This document shows positions 1-6,734 of a DNA stretch of 25,843 nucleotides, piece by piece (position 1 is the first letter of the stretch; each line of letters opens with the position of its first letter). Source of the stretch: Candidatus Saccharimonadota bacterium (GTDB lineage Bacteria > Patescibacteriota > Saccharimonadia > Saccharimonadales > Saccharimonadaceae); assembly GCA_905371595.1 (NCBI GenBank), contig CAJPLU010000009.1, positions 1 to 25,843 on the forward strand, in the 5' to 3' direction. Both the position numbers and the translations under genes were made by a program. Below the pieces are notes generated by a model that saw only the letters and a program-made list of their open reading frames with translations, did not search any database and was not told where the DNA came from.

Positions 1-270
1 GCAAATCACCGTAATCCAGTGTTTTTTATTAAGATGAAAGCCCGGCTGAACCGATTCGTACTTTTGTTGTAACTTTAACGACAATTGCGGATCACATTTC
101 AAGCTTATCCGTAACGGTTTTGAATTTTCGGCTATCAACGCAAACATCTTTTCGCTTTGGCCAGCATCTTTGCGGCCGACTTTGTACACAGCCACCTTAT
201 CGCCAAACGGATAGTCCAACCAGGCGCCTGGCAAACTTAGCAAAAACTCTTCAAACTGTTGGTGTGTCAT
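1..270 (-). CDS. MmcQ/YjbR-like protein, C-terminus cut by window edge
   Basis: The minus strand reads open from an ATG at 268-270 to the window start. The first 90 residues are visible and no stop is reached. The protein begins MTHQQFEEFLLSLPGAWLDY and continues with PFGDKVAVYKVG, MFALIAE, RISLKCDPQL, a PGFHLNKKHW motif and TVIC. This order (PGA..DYPFG, K.FAL, P.RISLKCDP, PG.HLNK.HW) is typical of the MmcQ/YjbR family, small CyaY-fold proteins of about 115-120 aa of uncertain, possibly DNA-binding, role. Its ATG overlaps the corA-like stop (ATGA), so it is the third gene of the orn operon and probably translationally coupled. Family assignment is from recognised motifs; function is not established. 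Confidence 0.85.
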   Translation of the reverse strand, partial: MTHQQFEEFLLSLPGAWLDYPFGDKVAVYKVGRKDAGQSEKMFALIAENSKPLRISLKCDPQLSLKLQQKYESVQPGFHLNKKHWITVIC

Positions 271-1133
271 AACCATTTGCTCCGTATAAAGTATATCAGC
301 ATCGATATTGGCAAGATGACCAGCAGCGCCATCGTTATCCAAAACATTACATCGCTATGAAACGGCAGCTGCGAAAAATTCATGCCGCCAAGCCCAGTCA
401 AGAACGAGATCGGCATAAAAATCGTTGTCACCAGCGTTAAGCGTTTCATTACATCATTCATTCGATTAGACACTACCGACAAATACATATCCAGCGCACT
501 AGTCAATAGATCGCGCATGGTATCGATTAGCTCGTGCACGCGCCAAGCGTAATCGTAGCTGTCGCGCGCATAAATCGCGCACTTTTCATCAAAAACACCG
601 TATCGGCCGTTACTCAAACCATTCAGCATATTCATCAGCGGCAAAATCACCTTGCGCAAATCCGCTAGCTGGCGCTTATACACAAAAAGCTGCTGCAACT
701 GATGCTTGCCCGGATCGCGAATCATTGTATCTTCTAATTGATCGGTTACATCGTCAATTGAATTAAGAATCGGCATATACTGTTCGACTGTAAATTGAAT
801 CATCGTTGCTGCGATTAGCGACGGCGACAGAGCACCTGGCCGGTACGCTTCAATCCGCTCGGCAACCTCGCTATCTAATTCATCGCGGTGCAAAGTGATA
901 ACTTTGTTTTTGCTGAGCAAAATCGTCAACCCTTGCCAATGAACATTGCGGCGTTCAATACTGGGGATTTCCGCCTTAATCAGTAGCCAATCGCCGCCTT
1001 CGACCGCTTGCGGCAGCCAACGGTTCTCAATCAGAATCCGCCGTTGCAACTCCGATAAGTTTAATTTTTCAATTAAACTTTGCCGTACTTCTAGCGAATC
1101 CTCGCTGATATCATGCCATATTTTATCTGTCAC
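267..1133 (-). CDS. corA: CorA-family divalent metal (Mg2+) transporter
   Basis: This is a 288-aa protein starting at GTG (1131-1133), which overlaps the orn stop as GTGA. The N-terminal two thirds is a soluble, helical cytoplasmic domain. The C-terminal 50 residues contain the hallmark pore region: TM1 (about 232-249, with FMPISFLTGL), the selectivity motif GMN at about 250-252 (GGMNF here rather than the common YGMNF), and TM2 (about 264-283) ending in a basic tail. CorA proteins form homopentameric channels for Mg2+ (also Co2+/Ni2+) in the inner membrane. The length is slightly shorter than E. coli CorA (316 aa) but within the family range. It is co-transcribed with orn and the MmcQ/YjbR-like gene. 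The substrate is inferred from the family. Confidence 0.88.
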   Translation of the reverse strand: MTDKIWHDISEDSLEVRQSLIEKLNLSELQRRILIENRWLPQAVEGGDWLLIKAEIPSIERRNVHWQGLTILLSKNKVITLHRDELDSEVAERIEAYRPGALSPSLIAATMIQFTVEQYMPILNSIDDVTDQLEDTMIRDPGKHQLQQLFVYKRQLADLRKVILPLMNMLNGLSNGRYGVFDEKCAIYARDSYDYAWRVHELIDTMRDLLTSALDMYLSVVSNRMNDVMKRLTLVTTIFMPISFLTGLGGMNFSQLPFHSDVMFWITMALLVILPISMLIYFIRSKWL

Positions 1134-1681
1134 GCTTTCACCTTCTTCAAATAATATTGTAACTCCATGATACTACCGCGAATATCCTCCAGCGCCCGAT
1201 GATCCTCTGGTTTGGCAAATTTCTTACCGTATTTACCCTCAAACACCACTTTCCAGGCACTAACGTCTAACATCCGATAGTGTAGCCTTTTTGACAACAA
1301 AGGCCACCATTGGTCGATGAACCGCCGGTCTTGGTGAATTGAATTACCACCCAGTAAAATCCGCGGCTCATCTGCAAAATATTCATCACAAAACGCCAGC
1401 AGCTCACGCTCCACCTCGGCCAACGGCTTGCCCGAGGCATTTTGTTCCTCCAGCCCAAGCCGCGCCGCTGGATGCTCATTCCAAAAGCTAGCATTTCGAT
1501 CAAGCAATTTACCTAGCTTCTCTGAATCATGGCACACCACGCCCTGATACGTCGCCATCTCCGTAAAATCCCAGTCGGTAGCGATCGCCGCCACCTCCAA
1601 AATCTCATCATGCACCGGATCTAGCCCGGTCATCTCCAAATCCATCCACAGAATTTTTTTCGGCTTGAAACTGGCTTTCAT
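1130..1681 (-). CDS. orn: Oligoribonuclease (3'-5' exoribonuclease)
   Basis: This 183-aa protein is the usual Orn length. It has the DEDDh exonuclease motifs: ExoI at WMDLEMTGLDP (Asp and Glu), an ExoII-like segment around GNSIHQDRRFIDQ, and ExoIII with HRALEDIRGSIMEL (His and Asp). Orn degrades 2-5-nt RNA fragments, including pGpG and pApA, to mononucleotides in the cytoplasm. It is the first gene of an operon with the corA-like and MmcQ/YjbR-like genes. A -10 box (TATACT) sits 6 bases before the ATG with no Shine-Dalgarno, so the mRNA is probably leaderless. Identification is strong. Confidence 0.95.
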   Translation of the reverse strand: MKASFKPKKILWMDLEMTGLDPVHDEILEVAAIATDWDFTEMATYQGVVCHDSEKLGKLLDRNASFWNEHPAARLGLEEQNASGKPLAEVERELLAFCDEYFADEPRILLGGNSIHQDRRFIDQWWPLLSKRLHYRMLDVSAWKVVFEGKYGKKFAKPEDHRALEDIRGSIMELQYYLKKVKA

Positions 1682-1687
1682 ACTTCT

Positions 1688-1693
1688 AGTATA
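1688..1693 (-). promoter_or_regulatory. -10 box of orn operon, leaderless start
   Basis: The minus strand reads TATACT, then 6 bases, then the orn ATG. The transcription start should coincide with the A of the start codon. No good -35 is seen. Confidence 0.6.
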
Positions 1694-1762
1694 CTACTTT
1701 TTGGCATCGTAGTAATCTTGCAAAAACTGTTCTGGCGCCTGCTACAGCAAGCGCTCTAATAC

Positions 1763-1794
1763 AAAGAAATACCCCTCCTGGCGCGAAGAGGGGT
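1763..1794 (-). terminator. Hairpin terminator of the 1762-2388 transcript
   Basis: On the minus strand ACCCCTC (1788-1794) pairs with GAGGGGT (1771-1777) over a 10-nt loop. The hairpin is followed by the T-rich run ATTTCTTTG. This is the form of a factor-independent terminator for minus transcripts arriving from 1865-2388, and it insulates orn from them. Confidence 0.6.
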
Positions 1795-1864
1795 CTGCCG
1801 CCCCAGCGGAAGTTGCGGCCAAGAAAGGCCAGACAACCCCCGCCGGGGCGGGGTGGAGGGACAA

Positions 1865-2206
1865 TTACACGAGGTTATCGTAAATTACCCTCACGGCATC
1901 CCACCCATCTCGTGGGCGGTAACGGAGTTTTTTGACCTCAGCCAAGCTGAGGTCAAAAAAACTCATAGACTGAGGAGGTTTTTCAACTTTAGCGTTTCTA
2001 ACCTCCTCAATCATACCGAGCCCTGAAAACCGGAGACGCGTAATCACACCCCCGGTCCTCGGGTACATTCGCCACACCCACACATACGTGGGCGGACGAG
2101 AAACGACAAGACCAAGCGGGACATAGCCCCACTCTACTATGGTACCACTCAACCCTGACAATAAGATGATAACTCCTCTTATTGCTGAGGGAACCTCCTC
2201 GGCCAT
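1865..2206 (-). CDS. Hypothetical 113-aa protein (coding status doubtful)
   Basis: This ORF has an ATG at 2204-2206 preceded by AGAGGGGG about 6 bases upstream, a plausible Shine-Dalgarno. The N-terminal half is hydrophobic (RGVIILLSGLSG, YVPLGLVVS) and the C-terminal half looks more protein-like (MSFFDLSLAEVKKLRYRP, then GWDAVRVIYDNLV). I recognise no family. Against coding, two perfect or near-perfect inverted repeats (1971-2009 and 1925-1964) lie inside it, so the segment may be selected as RNA instead. Two other overlapping frames are also open over parts of the same stretch. Confidence 0.35.
   Translation of the reverse strand: MAEEVPSAIRGVIILLSGLSGTIVEWGYVPLGLVVSRPPTYVWVWRMYPRTGGVITRLRFSGLGMIEEVRNAKVEKPPQSMSFFDLSLAEVKKLRYRPRDGWDAVRVIYDNLV
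1925..1964. repeat. 18-bp near-perfect inverted repeat
   Basis: GAGTTTTTTGACCTCAGC (1925-1942) faces its complement at 1946-1964 over a 3-nt loop, with one extra A in the right arm. The outer part is T-run/A-run, so on either strand the stem ends in A rather than U. It is therefore not a normal terminator, although it would form a very stable RNA hairpin or a cruciform. Confidence 0.85.
1971..2009. repeat. 10-bp perfect inverted repeat with SD/anti-SD-like arms
   Basis: TGAGGAGGTT (1971-1980) is the exact complement of AACCTCCTCA (2000-2009), with a 19-nt loop. The arms look like a ribosome binding site and its complement. In the minus transcript the stem would sit inside the putative 113-aa ORF. 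Confidence 0.8.
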
Positions 2207-2270
2207 CTCTGACCCCCTCTCTGCCCCATTCCGGGGCGATCTTGGAGCTCGATCCCATACCGAGCCCTCT

Positions 2271-2378
2271 TTAGCGCCGTGAAAACCACCGTTTCACAGT
2301 ACTCAAGAGAGCTCGGATTCTGCCGTCTATGCCGTATTCTAAAATGCGCCAGAGGCCGATCATCAACCAGCCCCTCAT
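2271..2378 (-). CDS. Possible 35-aa cationic amphipathic peptide
   Basis: An ATG at 2376-2378 lies 4 bases after an extended -10 (TG-T-TATAGT on the minus strand). It opens a 35-codon frame: MRGWLMIGLWRILEY, then GIDGRIRALLSTVKRWFSRR. The peptide has eight basic and two acidic residues and three Trp, and could form an amphipathic helix. That composition is typical of small membrane-active peptides such as bacteriocins or type I toxins. The frame overlaps the hairpin-rich leader, so it may be fortuitous. No homologue is known to me. Confidence 0.25.
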   Translation of the reverse strand: MRGWLMIGLWRILEYGIDGRIRALLSTVKRWFSRR

Positions 2379-2382
2379 CGCT

Positions 2383-2391
2383 ACTATAACA
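2383..2391 (-). promoter_or_regulatory. Extended -10 promoter of the 1762-2388 transcript
   Basis: The minus strand shows TG-T-TATAGT with no recognisable -35. Transcription would begin around 2376-2377 and run through the hairpin-dense segment. Confidence 0.45.
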
Positions 2392-2446
2392 CACTATTGT
2401 AGATATTGCTATAATATTTACCAATATGAGCCTACAGCTCTCTACG

Positions 2447-3361
2447 TCAAACTACATCCGTTTCTTGCGCCGGAGATTCTCCGCAGGCTGCGCACCACGA
2501 GGTTACTTTTGTTATCAACTCGTTTAGTTTTTCAGCAGAGTTTTCGTCTCCGTAGGCAATATACCTCAGATCAATTGTTAGCGCCAACCGTTGTTTTTGA
2601 AGCTCGGCTGGAAGTTCATTGCCAAAAGATTCCATCCAGGCTATAACATTCTTTACATCTGCATAAAAAGCTCGTTCGCGTTTAGCGGCCTCTTCTTGTT
2701 TTTGTTGTTCAGCACGGATTTGGCTAGCTTTTTCACGCACCTCCTCTGGCGGAACAATTACAAGGCTCGTCCAAGTCTCGTCGCCGATGAACTCCCTCTT
2801 CTCTCTTTGGCACATAATTTGCTGCCCGCTCGGTATTTCGAAAACTCCTGGATCTATATCAAGAATATTATCGACATCAACTGTTCCATGGTCAAAGTAC
2901 GGACCTATATATTCTCCATCTCTTGCATATTCTACTGGCAGTTCTCTACCATTGCTCTTGACGTAATCAGGATAGAGACGATTAATCTCGTCAAGGACAT
3001 CTTGCCCGCAAGATTCAGCAGCATTAAACTTAGCAACACCTTTAGCGATATCGTCAATAGTGCGAAGCTCGCCAGTTTCGTCTGTCAAACCAACTTCTGC
3101 AAGATGTTCAGCGATTCGAGTTTCCAAATCTTCATCACTGAATTCCCTAAATTCCTGGCCTGATTTGCGCGCAAGTCTCGACAATTGGCTATTAGCTTCG
3201 CCAATAAGCTCCCATCGATGTTCTTTTGCGATTTTTTTCACAACAAAGTCGGCCATTTCCTCGCTAGGCTCAGCTACAATCCGTTGTTCGCCCAGTTGGA
3301 GCAACCCGTTGTCCAATACGGATTCTACTAACTTAACCGGCTTATCGTCGCTGCCTACCAC
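2447..3361 (-). CDS. Downstream part of a helicase-like (OB and beyond) protein, probable frameshift
   Basis: A 304-aa ORF is measured from a GTG (3359-3361) that has AGAGG 6 bases upstream. The frame is open for 30 more codons upstream, to 3451, and these read like protein (VLKGITNVELSDLREVAPQL). They join smoothly to the end of the ORF at 3439-4323 if one base is shifted. The middle contains NRLYPDYVKSNGRELPVEY and IPSGQQIMCQRE, which recall the accessory region after the OB domain in HrpA/HrpB-type helicases. A charged coiled coil (ASQIRAEQQKQEEAAKRERA) follows, and a C-terminal segment has CAAC. No ATPase motifs are present. It may be the 3' half of one split gene or a separate protein started at GTG. 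The helicase link is tentative. Confidence 0.6.
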   Translation of the reverse strand: MVGSDDKPVKLVESVLDNGLLQLGEQRIVAEPSEEMADFVVKKIAKEHRWELIGEANSQLSRLARKSGQEFREFSDEDLETRIAEHLAEVGLTDETGELRTIDDIAKGVAKFNAAESCGQDVLDEINRLYPDYVKSNGRELPVEYARDGEYIGPYFDHGTVDVDNILDIDPGVFEIPSGQQIMCQREKREFIGDETWTSLVIVPPEEVREKASQIRAEQQKQEEAAKRERAFYADVKNVIAWMESFGNELPAELQKQRLALTIDLRYIAYGDENSAEKLNELITKVTSWCAACGESPAQETDVV

Positions 3362-3438
3362 AAAACCTCTGTCTTCATCGGCAAACAGCTGCGGAGCAAC
3401 TTCCCGCAGGTCGCTTAATTCAACATTGGTGATACCTT

Positions 3439-4323
3439 TTAGAACTGGTATTTAACCTCTTCACCATTCTGTCGAAAACGTATATCCTCTGGGTCAGCCA
3501 CCACCAGCTGGCCCATTTTAATCAGCGATCGCTGGCTCCGTTTTCTTTCTTCGCCTTTATTATTGCGATAAAGCCTGCCTTTATCTGTATCTACTAATCT
3601 ATAAGTATCTACGGCGAACACTTCAGATCGTGTGTAGTTGCTACTTACTAAATCTGTTATCTTCATCTGGCGCCATAATTTATCGGCGCTACCCGCTATT
3701 ATACATTTCACTATCTGCTTGCGCTCTTCATCAGATGGAAGCGTCAAGTCGCATTCAGCTAACCCCTGCTGATTTTTCAAGCGGCGCAATTCGCGTTTAA
3801 CCTTACCAGGAACGCCTGGTCGTATATCGTATCCGAGCAGTTCTTCTCTCGGCATATTTTGTATAGACGCCAGTACTTCTAGCTGTTTCAACCAATCAGA
3901 ATCATTATGTTCTGAATCTATTAGATTTCTCCAGCGTTCCTTGCATGGTCTCTTCTTGCTGCCGTACACGACCAAGTCTGCTGGTATTTTCTGCAAGGCC
4001 ACTATAGCGGCAACTTGCATTCGCACTGTTTCAGGGAAACGTTCTGCTTCGGCCAGCATACGGGCATGCTCAGGGCTTTCGCTGGCAAATTGTTCCATCT
4101 GGCGGCCAATCTCAGTCAATTCGCCATTTTCGTCTAGGGCGCCGAGGCGCTGTAATTTCTCTGCTGGCACGTTGTCTCTAGTGTGATCCAGTACAGCCGC
4201 GCTAGCTACTGTGTCGTCCGGGTTTGCGTCATCGCTAGATTCTCGTACGGACGCCTCACGACCAGGACATTTCGGAGCGCCAAACAAATCTCCTGGGGTT
4301 GGCATCTTCACTCTTTCACTCAT
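3439..4323 (-). CDS. DEAH-helicase HA2/OB-like protein without a motor domain
   Basis: A 294-aa protein from the ATG at 4321-4323; a TTG 7 codons upstream is less likely. Residues about 57-115 (LQRLGALDENGELTEIGRQM, then ARMLAEAERF and VAAIVAL) match the ratchet/HA2 domain of DEAH-box helicases such as HrpA/HrpB. A DSDWLKQLEVLASIQ segment, VKRELRRLK and an OB-like C-terminus (IVKCIIAGSADKLWRQM, YRLVDTDKGRLY, QLVVADPEDIRF) follow in family order. The RecA-like ATPase core (GKT and DEAH motifs) is absent. It is replaced by about 55 low-complexity acidic residues. The protein ends VKYQF*, and the -1 frame continues open into the next ORF. It may be a motorless accessory protein or a decaying helicase gene. 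Motif assignment is by eye. Confidence 0.65.
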   Translation of the reverse strand: MSERVKMPTPGDLFGAPKCPGREASVRESSDDANPDDTVASAAVLDHTRDNVPAEKLQRLGALDENGELTEIGRQMEQFASESPEHARMLAEAERFPETVRMQVAAIVALQKIPADLVVYGSKKRPCKERWRNLIDSEHNDSDWLKQLEVLASIQNMPREELLGYDIRPGVPGKVKRELRRLKNQQGLAECDLTLPSDEERKQIVKCIIAGSADKLWRQMKITDLVSSNYTRSEVFAVDTYRLVDTDKGRLYRNNKGEERKRSQRSLIKMGQLVVADPEDIRFRQNGEEVKYQF

Positions 4324-4350
4324 AGTAAGTCTCTTATCTTTCAATCTATA

Positions 4351-5739
4351 TTAATTATTGAATCTATTCTGTAGAGCTGCTAATAAATCGTTCATATCTT
4401 GGGAATTTATCTCTGCGTCGCGTTTGGCTTGCGCTTCGTCGTTTAAGTCTCCTTCCGTAAAGCCCCAGCCATCACCGATTGACGGCGACTCTTTGCCAGA
4501 CATACCAGTTGCACCATCCCACTCTTTGGCGATAGATTTCTGGATAGCTTCGATTCGATTAAGCTGCTCTTCGGTGATAACCTGCGGCGGCTCGTAACGC
4601 ACGCCAAATTCATGCAGAGCGGCCGTGCAAGCTTTCTCGTGCGTAAGAATCACTACGCCTTCGTTAAGAACTTCCGGGCCCCACGTTTTATAGTCATCGC
4701 GGCGATAGCCAGATTCGCTAGGTTCAACAAGCTCGCCATCAGCACCTATCACGTAGGCTATACTTCTACCAGTCCTACCATTTGTACGCGTAAAAAACGA
4801 GAGTGTATATGGTAAATCGTGGCGCGTCTCGCGTTCACCAGAATGGCTCATGCCATAGAGCGGCACTACTTGCCATACTTCTTCGAGCCATTGCTCCGAC
4901 AACGATTTTGCCGATCGAACGATTGCCGAACGTTGTTCCGGCAATTGAAAGCCGCGCTCTGCTTTTTGAAGTCTCGCTAAGATATTAGCAGCTTGCTCGC
5001 GCATCTCTGGATCTCGGACATCATCCAGCACACCATCTATACTTTTACGCAACGACGAAATCTCTTCCTGTATTTCGGGAGTGATTGCTTTTTCTTTCAA
5101 CTCTAAAGCTTTAATGCGAATAACTTCGCGGCTGGTTTTTGGCGTATATAGTTTACCGCTATGCGTTATTTTCCGCTCCCTTTGCATCCAGCGATCATCG
5201 CCATCGGGCAAGACTACATTGCCGCGCCTCAAATCTGCTGTAGCAGACATATCTATACCTAGCTCTTCGCCGATAGTCTGCCGCATCTCTTCTAGCTCAC
5301 CATCGCGCCAGCTATTGACTCGGCGGCGGCTGCCATGCGATCCTTCGTGATGCAACCTATACAGCTGATTCATCCGAAGGATTGTCGCTAAACCCGCCAC
5401 CGACAATTGGTCAGACACTATCACTAGATTAGGATGCTCCTCATCTTTTTCGTCTCCGTTATAATACCAATCGGCCGGTTCAATAGTCTGGCGAACTGGA
5501 TGCCTTTCACTCGCTTTACTCAAGAGATGGTACGACCGTCTCCAATCCCATTCTGGATTAGTCTCTAGCTCATAATCATAATTACGCCTATAAGACGTCC
5601 GCCTTTCTACGTATTCGTGCGATACATGTGCAGGCTGCCCAACCGTAAAATCTGGCAATTCATATCCGTGAGCGTCTCTAGCTTTTCTATACGCTATACG
5701 CGAAAATTCTTGTGTAATACCGCTAACATCACCCAGCAA
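4351..5739 (-). CDS. Uncharacterised 462-aa protein; start uncertain, possible frameshift
   Basis: A long, highly charged soluble protein I do not recognise. Segments include a RLHHEGSHGSRRR basic/His patch near residue 135, a helical stretch (IKALELKEKAITPEIQEEIS, about 230-265), SFFTRTNGRTGRS near 330 and an acidic tail (NDEAQAKRDAEINSQDMND). No transmembrane segment or known catalytic motif is seen. The best in-frame start is a weak TTG (5737-5739). The frame is open 11 codons further up and reads NPESRVTPE. A better start, an ATG at 5771-5773 with AGGAG and TATACT just upstream, is one base out of frame. Deleting one A of the AAA that follows would give MSNPESRVTPELLGDV. It is the first gene of a three-ORF cluster with the helicase-like pieces (6-30-nt gaps). 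Confidence 0.65.
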   Translation of the reverse strand: MLGDVSGITQEFSRIAYRKARDAHGYELPDFTVGQPAHVSHEYVERRTSYRRNYDYELETNPEWDWRRSYHLLSKASERHPVRQTIEPADWYYNGDEKDEEHPNLVIVSDQLSVAGLATILRMNQLYRLHHEGSHGSRRRVNSWRDGELEEMRQTIGEELGIDMSATADLRRGNVVLPDGDDRWMQRERKITHSGKLYTPKTSREVIRIKALELKEKAITPEIQEEISSLRKSIDGVLDDVRDPEMREQAANILARLQKAERGFQLPEQRSAIVRSAKSLSEQWLEEVWQVVPLYGMSHSGERETRHDLPYTLSFFTRTNGRTGRSIAYVIGADGELVEPSESGYRRDDYKTWGPEVLNEGVVILTHEKACTAALHEFGVRYEPPQVITEEQLNRIEAIQKSIAKEWDGATGMSGKESPSIGDGWGFTEGDLNDEAQAKRDAEINSQDMNDLLAALQNRFNN

Positions 5740-5783
5740 TTCTGGCGTGACACGGCTTTCTGGATTTGCTCATCGTAAGTATA

Positions 5784-6107
5784 CTCCTGTCTCTCGAGCC
5801 TTGACTGCTCGTTACCGCCGGCCGAATCGGTCGAAGATAATAAACTTTCAAGGATTAATCCCCCGCATTTTACTGGCGCGGGGGAAGCCAGGTAAGGCAG
5901 CGCGGCGCTAACTCGCCAGTGCTGCATGGATGAGGTCCCGAGTTAGCGGGAAGAGATAACAGTGACACGTGATTATAGGTGGCGAACCACTTCACACGTG
6001 TTCAACGTTTTTAGCTCTCTCCAGAGCGAACGGATTTTTCGGCCGAAGCCTACTCAATCCGTTTTTCCCGGGTTACTGCTGGTTCAGTACGGGCGCCGCC
6101 GAGGGAA
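5784..6107. other. Gene-free hairpin-dense segment (3' region of the 6108-6443 gene)
   Basis: No convincing gene lies here. Stems seen by eye: 5860-5866 with 5878-5884 (CCCCCGC/GCGGGGG); 5906-5915 with 5939-5948 (10 bp, perfect); 5965-5971 with 5995-6001 (ACACGTG/CACGTGT) enclosing a GTGG-TTCG-CCAC minus-strand tetraloop stem; 6029-6036 with 6056-6063 enclosing a UUCG-type tetraloop stem; and a hairpin around 6067-6092 (CCCG/CGGG with TACTG/CAGTA). If transcribed from the promoter at 6735-6763, this would be a structured 3' region of the same RNA. Confidence 0.45.
6029..6066 (+). terminator. Hairpin with T-run on the plus strand
   Basis: AACGGATT pairs with AATCCGTT, with an inner GGC-CGAA-GCC stem, followed on the plus strand by TTTTT. 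It has terminator form for plus-strand transcription, yet no plus-strand gene lies upstream. It may protect the island from antisense reading or be an RNA stem of the minus transcript. Confidence 0.45.
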
Positions 6108-6443
6108 TCAGATGCGTGCAAAAGCGCGGCACCCGATGACCCGGTTCTGACCATCACGGACGGGCTTACTCGGAATGAGCAGATCCGCGGTTGTCCTGCC
6201 ATGAGCGAGAGCCGCACGCGCCGTGATAAAGCTCACGATCAAGTACACATCTCTTCTCGGCTCAGGCAAGCCGACGACCTCGCCAAACTCGGTCTTAACG
6301 ACCGAGATTCCGAGGATTTCGTCAACGGGCACATCAGTCTGACGTGCCCTGGCCTCACCGTCCGAATGAAAGATAATTCGAACGACGTCTCCCTCCTCGT
6401 AAAATACGTACACTGGGTGACCAGTGTAGTTACGAATGGTCAT
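6108..6443 (-). CDS. Small phage-type conserved protein of unknown function
   Basis: An 111-aa protein from the ATG at 6441-6443, chosen because a perfect AAGGAGGTG Shine-Dalgarno lies 5 bases upstream; an upstream in-frame start lacks one. The sequence opens MTIRNYTGHPVYVF and has VPVDEILGISVVKTEFGEV, GLPEPRRDVYLIVSFITARA, DLLIPSKPVRD and VIGCRAFARI. This pattern (N.TGHP..., V.V..T.FG.V.GLPEP....YIVS..VA.A, D...P...VRD..G.VIGCR.F) matches a family of short proteins found widely in actinobacterial genomes and phages, with no known function. Codon choice (many GAG, CGT, GAC) differs from the flanking AT-richer ORFs. It stands alone between a structured leader and a hairpin-rich 3' region. Confidence 0.8.
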   Translation of the reverse strand: MTIRNYTGHPVYVFYEEGDVVRIIFHSDGEARARQTDVPVDEILGISVVKTEFGEVVGLPEPRRDVYLIVSFITARAALAHGRTTADLLIPSKPVRDGQNRVIGCRAFARI

Positions 6444-6728
6444 TTTCACCTCCTTAGGTGAGCGTGTGTGACTCTGCAAAGCGTTTTTTGGAAGTCCCAA
6501 AAAACATCATCACAGCACACGAAAAGTCGCCACTCCAGCCAGGTGTCGCACCCAGCCAGACCACCAGCCTCGACATTTCGAGACCGCTAGTCTGACCAGG
6601 GCGATAGCCTGCGTTATATTGAACCAGATTCTTCCATTTTAAAGCGCTAGCTTCCCAACGAAAGCTCGTTATGCAGCGCTACGCTGCCTAGGGCTAGCCG
6701 TCTAGCAATCTGCTTTCCGTCCAGCCGC
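6444..6728 (-). promoter_or_regulatory. About 285-nt structured 5' leader (candidate riboregulator)
   Basis: This is the minus-strand leader between the promoter at 6735-6763 and the Shine-Dalgarno of the 6108-6443 gene. Stems include GCAGCG-TAG-CGCTGC; AACGA-GCTT-TCGTT; an 11-bp stem with three G-U pairs (6590-6600 with 6551-6561) enclosing CTCGA-AATG-TCGAG; a short GGUG/CACC-type stem; and GTTTTTTGG/CCAAAAAAC (6497-6505 with 6483-6491), with GTGTG/CACAC tracts on either side of that hairpin. I do not recognise a riboswitch or tmRNA/6S/RNase P consensus. The length and structure suggest a cis-regulator or an independent RNA. Confidence 0.5.
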
Positions 6729-6734
6729 TGAGCA

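Larger units (their letters stand above)
1762..2388 (-). other. Hairpin-dense transcript: structured RNA or leader plus small ORF
   Basis: This unit runs from an extended -10 (2383-2390) to a terminator (1763-1794) on the minus strand. Hairpins seen by eye, in transcript order: 2305-2314 with 2262-2271 (10 bp with one G-U), enclosing 2292-2297 with 2279-2284 (6 bp); 2233-2237 with 2223-2227 (GCCCC/GGGGC, 5 bp); 2000-2009 with 1971-1980 (10 bp, perfect); 1946-1964 with 1925-1942 (18 bp with one bulged base); plus GC-rich short stems at 1800-1860. A 13-nt direct repeat (CATACCGAGCCCT on plus) occurs at 2012-2024 and 2256-2268. Such density is unlike the flanking genes. It resembles a large structured RNA, or an mRNA with a structured leader and tail; I do not recognise the family. 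Confidence 0.4.

Noticed and set aside
2179..2424. 81-aa minus-strand frame and an overlapping 83-aa frame (2007-2258)
   Set aside because: They cross the structured leader, have no ribosome site, and are of mixed composition without protein-like character.
5694..5927. 77-aa frame MQHWRVSAALPYL... overlapping the 462-aa gene start
   Set aside because: It runs through the hairpins, ends inside the 462-aa gene in another frame, and lacks a ribosome site.
5784..6728. tmRNA, RNase P RNA, 6S RNA, or ROOL/GOLLD-type RNA
   Set aside because: I could not find the tRNA-like ends, the conserved RNase P core or other consensus elements; only unspecific hairpins are visible.
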